Of a DNA stretch of 64,000 nt, positions 10,600 to 22,992 are shown piece by piece. Numbering within the stretch: the stretch's first letter is position 1; the number at the start of each line of letters is the position of its first letter. Both the position numbers and the translations under genes were made by a program. Location of the stretch: positions 22,023,857 through 22,087,856 of the forward strand of contig LR990040.1 of NCBI GenBank assembly GCA_905147135.1, read 5' to 3'. The notes under the pieces are model-generated. The model searched no databases, had not been told where the DNA came from, and saw only the letters and a program-made list of their open reading frames with translations. Source of the stretch: Blastobasis lacticolella. Taxonomy: Eukaryota; Arthropoda; Insecta; Lepidoptera; Blastobasidae.

Positions 10600-12381
10600 A
10601 AAGTGATTAGAAAGTTAGCTACCTTCTTACCAAAGCATGAAGGTCCAAGGAAGCATGAAGGAACTTTCCAATCTCTTTGATAACACACACACTAATGCAA
10701 ATGTAGGGACAGAACAAGGCAGCCCACCTGCAGATAAGTTATATTTTGCTACAGAGTTCCACTAGTAACGAACATAAACAAATCTGGCTTGTGGGTATAT
10801 TTCGCTCCGGACAATTTCTTCATTTTTTTAAACTTGTCCTCATAATTTTATATAGACATTATAATAAAAGGTAAGGTGTCTAGTGAATCAAACCCATGCC
10901 CTGATACCTACTACCATATTTTTTATCTCTCACCTGCATACCGTGAATCGGCAGTGCTTGATTTTATTTGTTGCCTCATAACTTCTAAACTAAGTAGGTA
11001 CCTACTTGCTTATCGTTAGAAGTATATTTATTATATACAGGTTAGCCTATGTGACTTCACAATAAATTGAATATGATGCCCTCTAGAGGACATACCTAGT
11101 CATTTAAAAATTTAGGCAAGAATAATATGATAAGAAAGAGCGAGGTGGGCCAAAAATAGCAGGAAAGTGGACCCTGGGCCCTCACGTGCTGCGCGGGGGC
11201 GCAACCGGGACATAACGCTAAGATGATGATGATGATTCATCAAGACAAATATCCATGACCTAACCGAAAGAAAAAGTCGGATAAAGGACGATCAAGTTCA
11301 CGTATACACAAATATTTTGTACACTACTGAACCGAGTTAAAAGAAACAAAGCTAAGTACGATGAATATGATTTCGATGAAACTGGCTTTCAAATACAGAA
11401 AACCTCATCCAAATCGGTCCTCCGTTCGGGAGCTACGATGTCACAGATTGATACACAAAGCTGCAGATACACACGTCCAACTAATAACACCCCTCTTTTC
11501 CCTCCAGGGTACAATTTAGGAGCCATAGTGACGCGACATATCACTGTCGTCTCACCTTTAGAAATGCCAAAGTAGTCTGAGGCGCTGTCCTAATTGGCAA
11601 CAGTCGTACGACTATGGCCGTGCGACGCAATACACACTCTGGTGGTTAGCCAGGAAATTCTCGGCTATATACCTTATAGAGAAGGCTTGGAGAACCCATT
11701 TCCTTCCTAAACCCGCTTGCATATGACACATCCCATATTTTCTTATTCGTCTTTGCCATCACTCTTTCTTTCAGAACCTACGATGCAAAGTTATATAGAT
11801 AGTTTTTGGCTTTCTGATGTGATCCAGTGGTACAATAACGGCTTTGCACCAGTCTGTAAGTACTAAGCCTTTTGCCCAACACTTATTAAAGAACATATAC
11901 GCAGCCAGGAAGCTAACAGCTAGTTTCTAGCTCTTAGCATCTCCACACTAACTCTATCATACCATTTCTTCTAATATAACTCTACTCTGTCTGTGCATAC
12001 CATGCTGCCTTTTCTTTTTTCAAACACTGATAGCATTCATCACTTCTTCCATACTAATTTTTCTCCGACTTTCCGTCTCAGGATCCTGGCAACGATCCTG
12101 GCCATGAGACGAAAAGTCACTACATTCAAACAGACTTTCAAAATAATCCTTCCATTTTTGCAACAAACTACTAAAATGTACTAAACCATATCCGGGCAAT
12201 TGTTAAAAAGGGACACATTAACTTCGTTCTTGACGTCTCTATCGGGCCGCAGACTCTTTTCAATCAAATATAAGTCTTACACTTACGTGCTAAGATCTGT
12301 TTTTGTTTCCAGTTTTCCAGGAAATGCATATTCCTGTGGTATTGACAACGAATGTACAGCATCAACAATGTTTAGTAAGTT
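10600..12381. other. Intergenic region, repeat debris only
   Basis: Contains the tail of a family B SINE (about 11150-11236, ending in GATGATGATGATG) and a ~240 bp block (11258-11500) that is repeated at 59262-59545. I saw no exon in it. Confidence 0.45.
11258..11500. repeat. Interspersed repeat shared with 59262-59545
   Basis: Shared blocks are CCGAAAGAAAAAGTCGGATAA, GAACCGA followed by AACAAAGCTAAGTAC, and an ATCC/TCTAAATTGGTCC-type stretch before GAGCTACG. The family is unidentified. The distant copy is interrupted by a LINE fragment. Confidence 0.5.
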
Positions 12382-12977
12382 TATGCTTTGTCTAAAATAG
12401 GATGATAATTTTGACAGCTCACTAATTGTTGGTCCTTGGCGCACATCCATGAAGTTTCATGTTTTATTTCGGTAAAATGTACTACGGATAATATCGTACT
12501 TCATAGACAGGCCCCGCCCCTTTAGTGAAGAGCCACGAATAACGAATAACAACAGACAATCGTAAATCGGCATTCAAATAAAATAATCGAACATTTAAAA
12601 TTAATATTTTGATAATTAAGTTGTTTTTTGCAACTACAACTCTAATTCCTTGTTTGGATTTCACCCAAAGAGACCTTCCACAACAACGATTTCGACTTGC
12701 GCGTATTCTACGGAATAGGCTGACTGATTAAATAAAAATACGCATGGGTCGAAATCGTCGTTGTGGAAGGGTTTTTAATGCCATATTAATAAATTATTAT
12801 TTCAAAAGAAAATAAATAGTTTATTTTGTATAACATGTACTGAATAACCATGCAACTATCGATTCCAAGTTCTATGAGAGTGATTATCGATAATCGAATA
12901 GATTCATTAACGATTTTACATTACCCCATCCCTAGTGTGAATTGTCAAAATTATCATCCTATTTTAGACAAGGTATA
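12382..12977 (-). mobile_element. ~600 bp MITE, copy 2 (inverted relative to copy 1)
   Basis: Starts TATGCTTTGTCTAAAATAGG and ends CCTATTTTAGACAAGGTATA, the reverse of copy 1. The internal order is also reversed, with GGGGCGGGGCCTGTC near one end and ATCGATAATCGAATAG near the other. It lies about 180 bp upstream of the CNTROB start codon, so it may overlap that gene's promoter. Confidence 0.8.
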
Positions 12978-13153
12978 GTTTGACATTATTGACAACAAAA
13001 CATAACGCGCCACGCGCCCGTAGCAACCAACGTATTTTTTGTAACTAAATTCTCAGTTCCAAGTCGAATAGATTTATGTTTCGTTAAATAAAACGAATTT
13101 GTGTCAAATAATGGCTGTAATTTTCAAAGCTGAACTACGCTATAGCCGCTGGG

Positions 13154-16100
13154 ATGAGTGAAACTGACGACACTGATGTGTTGCTGCTGATTCCGCCAGA
13201 TTTCTTCGCGGTTCACAGTTCTGCCTCTGAAGAATCATTGCTGGAATCTTCAAGAACAGTTGTACATAAACCGTCGTCGTGCACTGCCAAAGTTTTAGGC
13301 AAATTAGTAGACCAGGTGCACACTTTAGAGGCTAGGTTAGAAACCTTAGAAATAAACAGCACAATCACTGACACCAGCCTGACTTCCCTCCCAAGACGTA
13401 AACATTGGGACACCGACAGCTGTAATAGCCAAGATCGTAAGTCAAATACATTTCCGAGGCGTCGTAAACGTAAAACAAAGAAGTTTGGCCATTTCGAAAG
13501 TTCTTTATCCAGTATAGATACATTAAGTTTGAAAAAAAAAGTTCCTCCTCTAAAACTAAAGGACTACGAAGTGGCTACAATAGATTCTAATTCTATAGAG
13601 ATCAATGAATCTCAGAGTATGGACGGCGATATTAGCAGTATTGTTTCAACTCCAAACAAAAAGAATGACAAGCTTTTTTTGCACGAAATTGATGAGTTTT
13701 TGACTAAAGTTGAAGCATATGAAAGTCCTGAGACCAAATACAGAGTACAAGAATCTGTGAGTCCCGACAATGTTATCAAAGCCACTGGGGATTACATATC
13801 ACAGAAATTAGAAGACATCAACACAGATCAAGTAAAGCTGCCCAGTGGTCGAACTGTTTCTAGTAATATACTGGATAAATACATATATTTAGTTAAAACT
13901 AGTGCGACACCATCTACCTCGTCACAACCAGACAACGCTTGTGAAGGCCCTGCTACATCACAAACACAACCAGCAACTGACTGTAGAAATCTTCAACCTG
14001 AGTATACAAGACCTACAAATGAAACACAAAAAACATCACAAGTTAAAAGCATGCAGGATAGTAAATCACCCAGTATTAGAAGATTAAACTTCACAGAGAC
14101 TAAAGATGTGCAGCCAACATCAACCCCAAAGAGGCCTACATCTACATACCCCAACTCCTTCAAACCTTCTACAAATAAAATTTATGATAGAGCAACAAAG
14201 GTATTGGAACAATATAAGGCTCAGAGTTATAGCAGGAATACTCAAAACTCTATTGCAGATGCTAGTTACTTGACAAAGGAGGAGTTTAAAATGCCCCAGA
14301 TAAGGCCATATGTGCCTGATAAAGATTGTAAACTGCAAAGTAGGCTACTGGACACAATTGACACAGATCTGTTGAGTTTGAGTGACTTATGGGGAGAAAA
14401 GGGTGATGGAAATTTAAAAGGGGACAGTATAAAGTTGGAGGAAGAAAGACTCAAGAGAGAGGTTAGTTTGATATGCTTCAGTTAGTGTATGTGATTTTGT
14501 TGGTACTGGTTTTTTCCTACTATTGCCCACTATCTCATACCCGTCCAAAAACCTTAAATTCCAAATGACCCTTTTCAGAAATATTAATTTTAGACTTTTA
14601 GTACCTATTCAGAAATATTAAGTGAATCATCTTTCATTTTGGTCAGTAGGGGGTCACTTGCAAAATATAATTAATCATGTCATGAAGATTTCTTATAACT
14701 GGAGTTATGGGAATAATTTTAATACCATTAATTTAATACTGTTGTATGAGTGGAATAGACTTGGTTTACTTTATTTTACTTTACTATTTAGATGATATTT
14801 TGTAAAACATACTGCAGAGCATGCACATGATTTTTCACATATTCTACTCTGGCTGCATCCTTGAATCTTGATACTGCCCAATAGGTTTCATTGCATTATT
14901 CATGGGCCATGAAGTATCAAATGTTGAATAATTTATTATAAAAACAGCCCAGTTACATGAACTTATGCTATATTAGTAGAAAAATAATAAACAAAATCAT
15001 CAGAATGGCCTGCCTGGTAAGCAGTAACCACAGCCTGGCAGCAAATATGCATGGCCCTTTCAATGACAAAACCCCTGTTCCCCTTCCCCATGGAGCACAG
15101 GAAACTTTCCTGGCAAGAACACAATGAACGCTCAACATGAAAATAAAGCTACACATTCCAAAACTTACAAGACACATGGATTAAAATAACTAAACAAGTA
15201 ACTGACATTCCAGCACTGTGAAGCTCTAATACAACAACTGCAGAAGAAGCTTCTGGATCAGCAAGAGCGGTTAGCAGTCGCCATTAAAGTGGACCGTACT
15301 AAGGATGCTGCCATCTTCAAGCTGCGGGAGGCATGGACCCGACTCACAGGCAGCCTGGACAGAGCAGAGGAACGACATAGGATGGCTCTAGACAAAATGA
15401 TGACGGAAGTTGACAATTTCAAAGTAGTTGCAGATGAAGCGCAAAAGGTAAGGAACAGCTTTAGGCAGAGTATGGTAGAGCAAAAAAGTCATAAGACCGG
15501 GCGAAGTGGAGAAGAATAAGTTCTGAAATGAAAAATATTTTTTCAAAACAAGCCTTTATAGCAATAGTCATCAAGACCTTTCCAAAGAGCCCAAACACGA
15601 TGGGGTTATCTTATTGTGTTTATTAGTTCTATGACCACCTTCCGGCTCCATCATCATCAGACCAGCTCCATGGTACCATATTAATCCTTTGTCATCCAAG
15701 TTACATAGGTATACCAAATTTCACTCAATTGTATACCAACAAATGGTTGAAAAATGTTTTGCAAATTTTGACAGACAATTTACATATGAACAGTGCAAAT
15801 TACATAAAAGCTTGTAATAATTAGGAAGGATTACCCTTGTATGAGCCGAGATTGATTGCTATGATGAAGATAGTAATTACTAGTTTGATAAACCTTCAAA
15901 ATATAGTTCCTACAACATAACATGTACTACAATACAGTACAGTCCGTTTGTAATGACATCGAAAGGGATTGACAAACAAGTCATAATAAGCGGACGTCAT
16001 ACAAAGCGTTTTGTGAAATGAAAAACCTTTTTTATGTTAATATGAATGTACTTAAGTAGTTTAATACATAAACATAGTAATTACATATGTATACATACAT

Positions 16101-19100
16101 ATTAAATCAAAATCAAAATTGCACGTAATCAGCACATTATAACACATACAAGTGTATTTTTATTGTAAGTAATCTGTAATTTTTGTCTGCTTTTGCTTAT
16201 TATGACCCATTTTTATAATAATTTATTAAAAATGGGTCATAATAAGCGACATGTCACTGTAAGGGAAGTCATTATATCCGACTATTTATAAAGAATTTCA
16301 TATGAAAACCAAACTTCGTAGTATAGTTACGTCATAATAACCGGTTGGTCAATATAGGCGGAGTCATAATAAACGGATTCTACTGTATGTTGGTCTAGCC
16401 ACAGTGTGCATGGGCATAGATCTTAGATCATGCATAGATAGATTAACTTGTCAACCAATAGTGTGATGACACTGTCTGCATCTCTGTTTTTCAAAGTTCC
16501 CATTTTACAACATATGAACTTACTAGTGGACCCGGCGCGACTTCGTTCACGTACACCTACCCACCCTCTACCCATTTTTCTTGCTTATAAACCTTCCTCT
16601 TGAATCACTCTATCTATTAAAAAAAACCGCATCAAAATCCGTTGCGTAGTTTCAAAGATTTAAGCATACAAAGGGACATAGGGACAGAGAAAGCGACTTT
16701 GTTTTATACTATGTAGTGATATTGCAAACCCATTACCAACTTTGCTAGCGATATATTGTGTTAAATGTTTTTCGGCATTATGTCTATGATTGTAAAGTTG
16801 ATAATGGTTTGGCTATGACAAATGATAGAGTACTTTTTTCATACCACTAATAATATTGTACTAAATTTCACGATTTCTTCCAGAAAACCAACCACTTCGA
16901 ATCCGAGCTGTACAAAGCTCTGGACCTAGCTCACGACTACCAAGAGAAGTGTAAACAGCTGGCCAATGACGTTAGTAAGCTGCGGGAGGGAGCGCAGAGA
17001 GCAGTATCCGCTAAGGATGACGTTGTCGCAGCGAAGGAGAAGGAAATAGAGGTCTTGAAGGAGAATTATGAGACAGTGATATGCCTGAATAAGCAGTCTA
17101 CTGACTGTGTGAAGAGTTTGGAGGAATCCCTAGAGAAGGTAAGATGGATGATATTGGAATTTACAATTGGAAATCCCCGAGGAAGATTCTGGAGTGGAAT
17201 AGTGTATAAGTACTGGAAGTAATAAATAATATTACACCTTTGATAAATATCGAGGGTGTAGCATTCGCCTTTGGCACGCCTTGATTGAAGCACACCCATA
17301 TATTACAATGATTGCAAAGAGACTTTTTTGAGAATTCGAAAATCACCTAATGCTTTTTTTACAAAAAAAAAAGAAAGCATGAACACTAGGCAGTATGGTT
17401 GCAGAATCTTAGACTTCTCAAAATGTGTGTGTGAAATAATAAATGTGTTTCGTAAAATTATAATTTTCAGTTCAAATAGTAGGTACATCAACGGAATAAA
17501 GCAGTGTCTCCCGTCATGGGCGGCATATTGAATCCTGAGCGTAGCGAAGGACTTTAGGGAGTTATGTAGAGTTCTGAGAGAAGCAAGGGTTTCAAGTCGC
17601 CCAGGATTAAGAAAGATTTAAATACTCTTCTTTTCACACCATCTGTAAGACAATAAAATGAAGCAAATACAGTGTCTGATTTAGCAAACTGCAGAGTTAA
17701 AGCAGTACTAGTCATACTATTGTGTTACCACCGCCCCGCTCGTTATAATGTAGTTCACCCTACATGCGCATTATGACAAGTGACCAATTATCAGAACTCC
17801 GGACCGCTCGCTTTAAGCTCGGCGCCTATTAATATAACTGTTCATTCACAGGAAAAATCCGAGCACATTGCCACAAAGAACAAAGTAGCGGAACAAAGTC
17901 GGCAATTGCAGTCGATACGAGACCAAATGCTCTTGGTGGAACAAGAACGGGACGTGCTCAAGGAGAAAGTGAACGAGGAACGTGCCAGAGGCAACATTCT
18001 GGAGAACCAATTGTGTGAGAAACAGAACCAAGTGAGCGACCTGTTGAGGAAATGTGTAAGTATTGGTAGTCAGAAATGGGATGTCCAAACTACCAGTATA
18101 TAGAAGTAGTTAGACTGTAGAATGACGACCTGGTAAAGGTCGCAGCTGGGTGCTGACGGCACAGGGCAGGCCTCTGTGCAGATCTTTGGGTGGGAATCTT
18201 CCAGCTGGTATTATGATAATAATGATAAGACGACACGACTAATATGTTAGAGGCAGACTGGCTTCCGTAGACACTAAAATGAGCAACAACCAACATATTT
18301 CAATAATACAAGTTTTTCAACACTGTAAACTCCAGCTGCTAGCTAAGAAGGTAGGTGACGGCTTGAAAGATATGACAGAAAACTCCACCCATTCGAAAAG
18401 GCACTGCTCTAACAACCTGTGGACTGTTACTATGGGCCTTAGCCTACATAGACTCCCGTGGTGTGTCGAGAGAGGTGAAATAATACAACTGTTTCTGCAG
18501 GTAATTGGCTGGTGAAAATTATCACAACTTTTCCAGGACTCTGTCGACAACGAGATGAAAACGCTGCGCAAACATCTAGAGCTGCAAAAGAATGAACTGA
18601 AAACCCACTATCAGAAGCAGCTGGAAGACGCCGTTCTGGCCAAACTGCAGGAGTTCCAGCACCAACTGGACATAGCTGAGAGAGAGATGGAGAACGATGC
18701 GAGAGGGAAAGAGACGGCGCTAATGGAGTCGTATGGCAAGCAAATCGCTAGGATGGAGGAGCAGTGAGTATTAGCTGCATTTAATCAAAAATTCGCGATA
18801 ATATAGTCATGTTATACTATCTAAACTAATAGGGAGAGTCGGTAGCCGCTTGGTTGAGGTATCCGACTCGTAGGCGAGAGATCATCATCACAGCCTGTAA
18901 CAGTCCACTGCAGGACTTAGGGCCTCTCCAACGAAAGGGGAGGTTATTGCCATAATCTCCACGCTTGGCAGGCGGGTTGGAGATCGCAGTGTTTCAATAT
19001 AACAAGGGAAAATGCTGCTGCCCATTTTCCACGCTACGGACTTTTGATATTTAGCCTCGAAAACATTAGTCGCCTTGTACGACACCCACGAGTGTAAGGG

Positions 19101-22100
19101 GTTGGTGCTATTCTACTCTGCCGGACACCACACGGCACGTGGGCGAGAGATACTGGGTTGGAATCCCACTGCGGCCATGTATACCTATGATTATTTTCTG
19201 AGTTATGTACATTAGTTTAATGCTAAACGATACTCTTACGATGAGGGAAAACGTCATGATGAAACCTATACATTCGGGCGACTGAATGGTTCGTAGGTTT
19301 ATAACGTAACGCTGGATCCCCTGATATGGATATCCCATGGAGATCAGATGGCAGTCGCTCTACTGAAATTACCTGATCTGCCAAATCCTGGATCGTGGTC
19401 AAGGTGGTGCCCTGGCTTTTGTGCGCGAGAGTACTACCGGGATATTAACGCCAAGATGATTTTTTTACTGTCTATGCTAATATGTTTGTATGTTTCTAAG
19501 TTAACGCTACTTGTAGTGTAGCAGTAGTTGGAGATAATCTCCAAAATTACTGAACCGATTTTAAGTATTCTGTAGTATTGTAACCTAAGACTGAACCGAT
19601 TTTAGGTATCAATATTCTGCGCCGATTTCGCAAATTCTTTTACTAACTGAACGCTACATTATTCTCGGATTCCCGAACTCTAAAAGGACATACTATATAT
19701 ATCCAGGTATCAGCAGGTAACAGCTGGGTGCGGAAAGCACAGGACCCGCCTTTGTGGAGATCTCTGGGGGAGGCCTATGCCCAGCAGTGGGCATCGCCTG
19801 GCTGATATGATGATGATGATGATGATATAGATCCTGGCCTACTCTCGCAACCAATAACTTATTGTCTCCTTTGTCCGATTCCCAGGCACAAGCTGGAAGT
19901 GAACGTATTGGAAGAGAAGCATCGGGAGGAGATCAAACTCTACCGGTTGCAGCTCGCGCAGGCTAACGAGAAGACAGGACTGTTGGAGGTAATCCCGGGG
20001 AAATTTCAACTGGGGCTGGCGGATTTTTTTTCACCAGTGGAGCTACTGTGTGGAGTGGAGTTCGCCATGCAGTGTCACCCATGATTTTTTTTTATTATTA
20101 TTAATAGACTTGCATTTGACCTCAACTCACCTGATGGAAAGCGACGATGAGGTCGAAGAGGTAGTATGCCGCCTAGAAGATACCTATTCACTCTTGATTT
20201 GAAGACCCCAAGGTTATACCTATTTCCTTTACACTTGTGGGTGGCGTATAAGGCGATTAATGTTCTCGAGACAAAATATCTACCGTAGGCTGGAAAATGA
20301 GCAGCAGCATTTTCCATTGTTACATTTATAAAATTGCAATTTCCAATTCGCCTGCCAAGCGTGGAGATTATAGCAATAACCTTCCCTTTTGTGGGAGAGG
20401 CCCTAAGTTCTGCAGTGGACTGCTATGGGCTGTGATGATGGAGCTACTGACGAGTAAAGTATTGTCGTTGTCAAAATAATGCCCTTTAAAGGTGTGTATA
20501 GGCGACCTTGCGGCATCAAATTAAGGTTCAGACGCACGACAATGACTGGACCGTGCGGGTAAGTAAACATTCGTGTAGTCGAATTATGTTAATATTGTTT
20601 AGATTTCTTGTAATTCACGAAAAAGGTAAAATAGACATTAGTTTAGCGTAGGTAGGTTGTAAACCGATATTCAACTTTATGCTAGCATACATAAAGTCGA
20701 ATCTGGCCTATGCCGAAGATTAACTTAACCCTTTTCTTCCATGCGGACAATAATAAGTTATGTCGTTCGTCAAATTTCTCTCGTATATTGTTGGCGAGTT
20801 ATTTCGCCGAAAAACATACAATTGTCTACTGCGGTTACTAATACCAAGCAAAGGGTTTTTTTTTGTTATATGGCAGACAAACAGGCTACGTAGGGGCGAT
20901 GCGTACGGGGCGTACGAGAGTACGAGGCGGATGGGGCGACGGCGGAGCTGTGCTGTGGGCACTAGATCATAAACTTCCTCAGAACACTCGCCATTGTACA
21001 GCCGGTAGAACACACATTGGGAGTCAAAGCCCCTTTGGTCGGCCTCAACAACTAACGTTCCCCTTCAAAAATCCACATTGTTCCACTCGCAGAGCAAGGT
21101 GGACTCCTACCGGCGGCGGCGTGGCGAGATCGCCCACCAATTGCACGGGGTGATGGAGGCGCAGTGGCGGCAGGCGCTCTCCATCCTCACGGGGCCCGCC
21201 GCGCGCCCGCCCGCCTCGCACCACGCCCATCAGGATGACCACGCCACGCACGCCACGCACGCCACGCACGCCACGCACGCCACGCACGCCACGCACGCCA
21301 CGCAGCCGTATAATGTGCTGGATCTATCGAGGGCTGATACAGGTATTTCTGACTGTAATCTTACAGGGATATCTTGGGAGGGGGGATCTTGTCTGCTGAC
21401 AGGGAGTTCATCCTCACACCTTGGAGTCAAATTGGTCGCGAACTGTGCGGTTCCAAAGGAACTTTCTCCCACGCACACCTAAGGTTGTGGATGAACTATC
21501 TGGAGAGGTTTTCCCTGGAGAGTACAACATGGAGTTCTTCAAGAAAGGGGTTAAAAGGTTTTTACGGGGGCGGCGACGCGTGGGTGATGCCCCTGGTATT
21601 GCAAACGTCTGTAGGCTGCGGTGACTACTTACCATCAGGCAGGCCGTAAGCTTGTTTGCCACCTTGGCGGAATAAAAAAAAAAAAACACTTGTGAAAAGA
21701 TTCTTAATTCTAGTACCTTTTCTGTAAAGAAAGCGTTAAATGTGTAGATTTTTATACATCTAACGGTCTCATTTTGATTTATTACTGAGAGTCGTGTCTA
21801 ATTAGCGCCATCTATTATAATTATTACAACTATTTTTTTTGTTTTTAACGGCTCTCGGAAAATCTCCCATTAAAATGTGTATGTGTGTTTGTGTGTCTGT
21901 CTATATAAAACGACCCTTTTGCAGGTACCCCTTGCGGGCGGGCACGCGCGGACCTGAACGTGGACGGTCTCAGCGACGTAGAGCTCCAGCAGTACGTGAA
22001 GCTGGTAAACAGATAGGCTTTATTTATTATTTTTAAATTTTTTTGCCGACCACGAAGGCCAAAATGTCAAGGGAATCAAATCTCAGCGGCAGCGGAGGAT

Positions 22101-22992
22101 CTTTTAAAAAACAAGCTAGGTATTTATTCATCCAAATATTACAAAGTAGGAGTGTCCGATTTGTTCGATTAATTAGTGAGAAAGCCGCCTTACTTTTTAT
22201 TAATCGATGCGTTTAGAGTTAACCCTGCACTTTTATTGGTTATATAGACCGAATTTTCCAGTACAAAGTGGAGATTTATTAATTGACCATAACTTTTTCC
22301 CACAGCGATTCGAGAGTTGTCGCTATAGTAAAAGTAGTTGCAAATGAAAAATCCTTTTTAATGACATATAGCTCAACGTTTTTGGTCATATAGGCTGGGT
22401 TGTCTGGACCTCCTTTTCAATTGGTTAAATGCTTAAAAAGCTAGCTGTTTTAACCGGCTAATTTAACCTGCGACATATCTATAATAGGACCACGGTAAGT
22501 CCGAATCAACTGACAGTAGTACAAATTATAAAGTGTGGATATACCATTAATCTGGGGATAATCTGTCCTTGTCAGTCCTTCTTGTAAACATTCAGTTATT
22601 TGGTCACGATTAGCTTGAACTTTTGTCTGAATTATTAATCATGGTGAAACTTATCATAATCCTTAATAATAGTTTTGGCCATTATTTTATAATATTTTTC
22701 ATAACTTACGAAAATAAACAGTGCTACAGAAATCAATTTGTTTGTTATGGCTTTTATGAAGGACGTATAAAAAACTTGGCATAAGTTGCCATAGATATTT
22801 TTTTTTAATATGCGATTCGGACTTAGCGTGGTCTTATTATATTTTTTTATTTGTTTCCAGCTACTGACGAAACCGCCATCCCTACCCGCGGTGGGGTGCT
22901 ACGGCGACACTCCCGTCCCTCCGGCCGAGGAGCCCACGAGCGACCGGCCGCAGCCCGACCGCCGCCGCGGGAAGCCCCCGTGGAAGGCCTAG
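13154..22992 (+). CDS. CNTROB: Centrobin (10 coding exons)
   Basis: Exons: 13154-14461, 15214-15447, 16884-17138, 17852-18055, 18537-18763, 19886-19988, 20502-20558, 21093-21342, 21925-22004 and 22861-22992. All junctions are GT/AG and in frame, giving about 949 codons (human centrobin has about 900). Residues 1-436 are acidic and disordered. Residues 437-800 are coiled coil, opening with HCEALIQQLQ...LAVAIKVDRTKD, which aligns with the start of the human centrobin coiled coil. Exon 8 carries HQLHGVMEAQWRQAL, a conserved centrobin segment, then seven His-Ala-Thr repeats. Exons 9-10 hold a short LQQYVKLL helix and a Pro/Arg-rich tail. Centrobin is a daughter-centriole protein needed for centriole duplication. 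The start is the first ATG of the long exon. Confidence 0.87.
15940..16385. mobile_element. Tc1/mariner-(pogo-)like MITE in CNTROB intron 2
   Basis: The ends are CAGTCCGTTTGTAATGAC on the left and the reverse of CAGTAGAATCCGTTTATTAT on the right, flanked by TA on both sides. The motif TCATAATAA followed by GCG/CCG/ACG recurs four times inside. A near-perfect hairpin is centred at about 16215 (GCTTATTATGACCCATTTTT and its complement). TA target and CAGT ends fit pogo/Tc1-mariner. There is no transposase ORF. Confidence 0.75.
16530..16720. repeat. Degenerate interspersed repeat (GCGACTTCGTTCACG type)
   Basis: Carries GACTTCGTTCACGTA and, further on, CATCAAAATCCGTTGCGTAG, AGGGACATAGGGACAGAG. 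Similar wording occurs at 11390-11500, 26975-27070, 41535-41640 and 57340-57500. This is common debris in moth genomes. The class is uncertain. Confidence 0.4.
18124..18210 (+). mobile_element. LINE 3'-terminal fragment (GACCTGGTAAAGGTCGCAG type)
   Basis: Matches the 51946-52118 copy, in which this stretch encodes the last RT residues ([11 protein letters not shown]). It ends in a degenerate GATAATGATAA microsatellite. Located in CNTROB intron 4. Confidence 0.5.
18832..19466 (+). mobile_element. Family B SINE interrupted by a family A retroposon
   Basis: The tRNA-like head (GAGTCGGTAGCCGCTTGG...CCGACTCGTAGGCGAGAG) stops at 18880. It resumes at about 19138 with the repeated CGTGGGCGAGAGAT, then the B box GGGTTGGAATCCCACTG and the rest of family B down to ATTAACGCCAAGATGAT. 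Confidence 0.75.
18881..19137 (-). mobile_element. Family A retroposon with GAT tail, nested in a SINE
   Basis: On the minus strand it runs from CCGTGTGGTGTCCGGCAGAG through CACTCGTGGGTGTCGTACAA and CTCCAACCCGCCTGCCAAGC to GGACTGTTACAGGCTGTGAT and a GATGAT tail. The host sequence GCGAGAG is duplicated on both sides, as expected for target-primed insertion. Other copies: 20215-20450, 34242-34366, 35028-35265, 36849-37112, 40661-41092, 56583-56830. Confidence 0.75.
19705..19822 (+). mobile_element. LINE 3'-terminal fragment ending in (GAT)n
   Basis: Holds AACAGCTGGGTGCGGAAAGC, GAGATCTCTGGGGGAGGCCT, CTGATATGATGATGATGATG. It is the same family as 18124, 32925, 51946 and 57141 (reverse). Confidence 0.6.
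20215..20450 (+). mobile_element. Family A retroposon, diverged
   Basis: Contains GTGGGTGGCGTATAAGGCGA, CGCCTGCCAAGCGTGGAGAT, GCAGTGGACTGCTATGGGCT and a short GAT tail. It ends about 50 bases before CNTROB exon 7. A LINE-like stretch (about 20090-20210) precedes it. Confidence 0.6.
20870..21055 (-). mobile_element. Non-LTR RT fragment (CR1/jockey-like C-terminal region)
   Basis: Minus-strand translation gives FYRLYNGECSEEVYDLVPTA, the FYRLYN.E.SEELFDL.P motif that follows the RT domain of a LINE family seen again at 46443-47150. It is broken after about 50 residues. It ends about 35 bases before the CNTROB exon 8 acceptor. Confidence 0.65.
21240..21302 (+). repeat. Coding 9 bp minisatellite: seven His-Ala-Thr units
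   Basis: Seven perfect tandem copies of CACGCCACG inside CNTROB exon 8, in frame, encoding (His-Ala-Thr)7 at about residues 846-866. It follows a Pro/Ala/His-rich linker. Perfect identity at DNA level suggests recent expansion and likely length polymorphism. Confidence 0.9.
21366..21690 (+). mobile_element. LINE 3' fragment in CNTROB intron 8
   Basis: Plus-strand translation contains VRFQRNFLPRTPKVVDELSG and [15 protein letters not shown], the C-terminal tail typical of this non-LTR family. It then runs through GGCTGCGGTGACTACTTACC, the 3' UTR AAGCTTGTTTGCCACCTTGG and an A-run at about 21675. It is 5' truncated, with frame breaks at the 5' end. Confidence 0.7.

Noticed and set aside
20863..21296. 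Several overlapping ORFs around CNTROB exon 8
   Set aside because: They are shadow frames of the 9 bp His-Ala-Thr repeat and of the adjacent LINE fragment.
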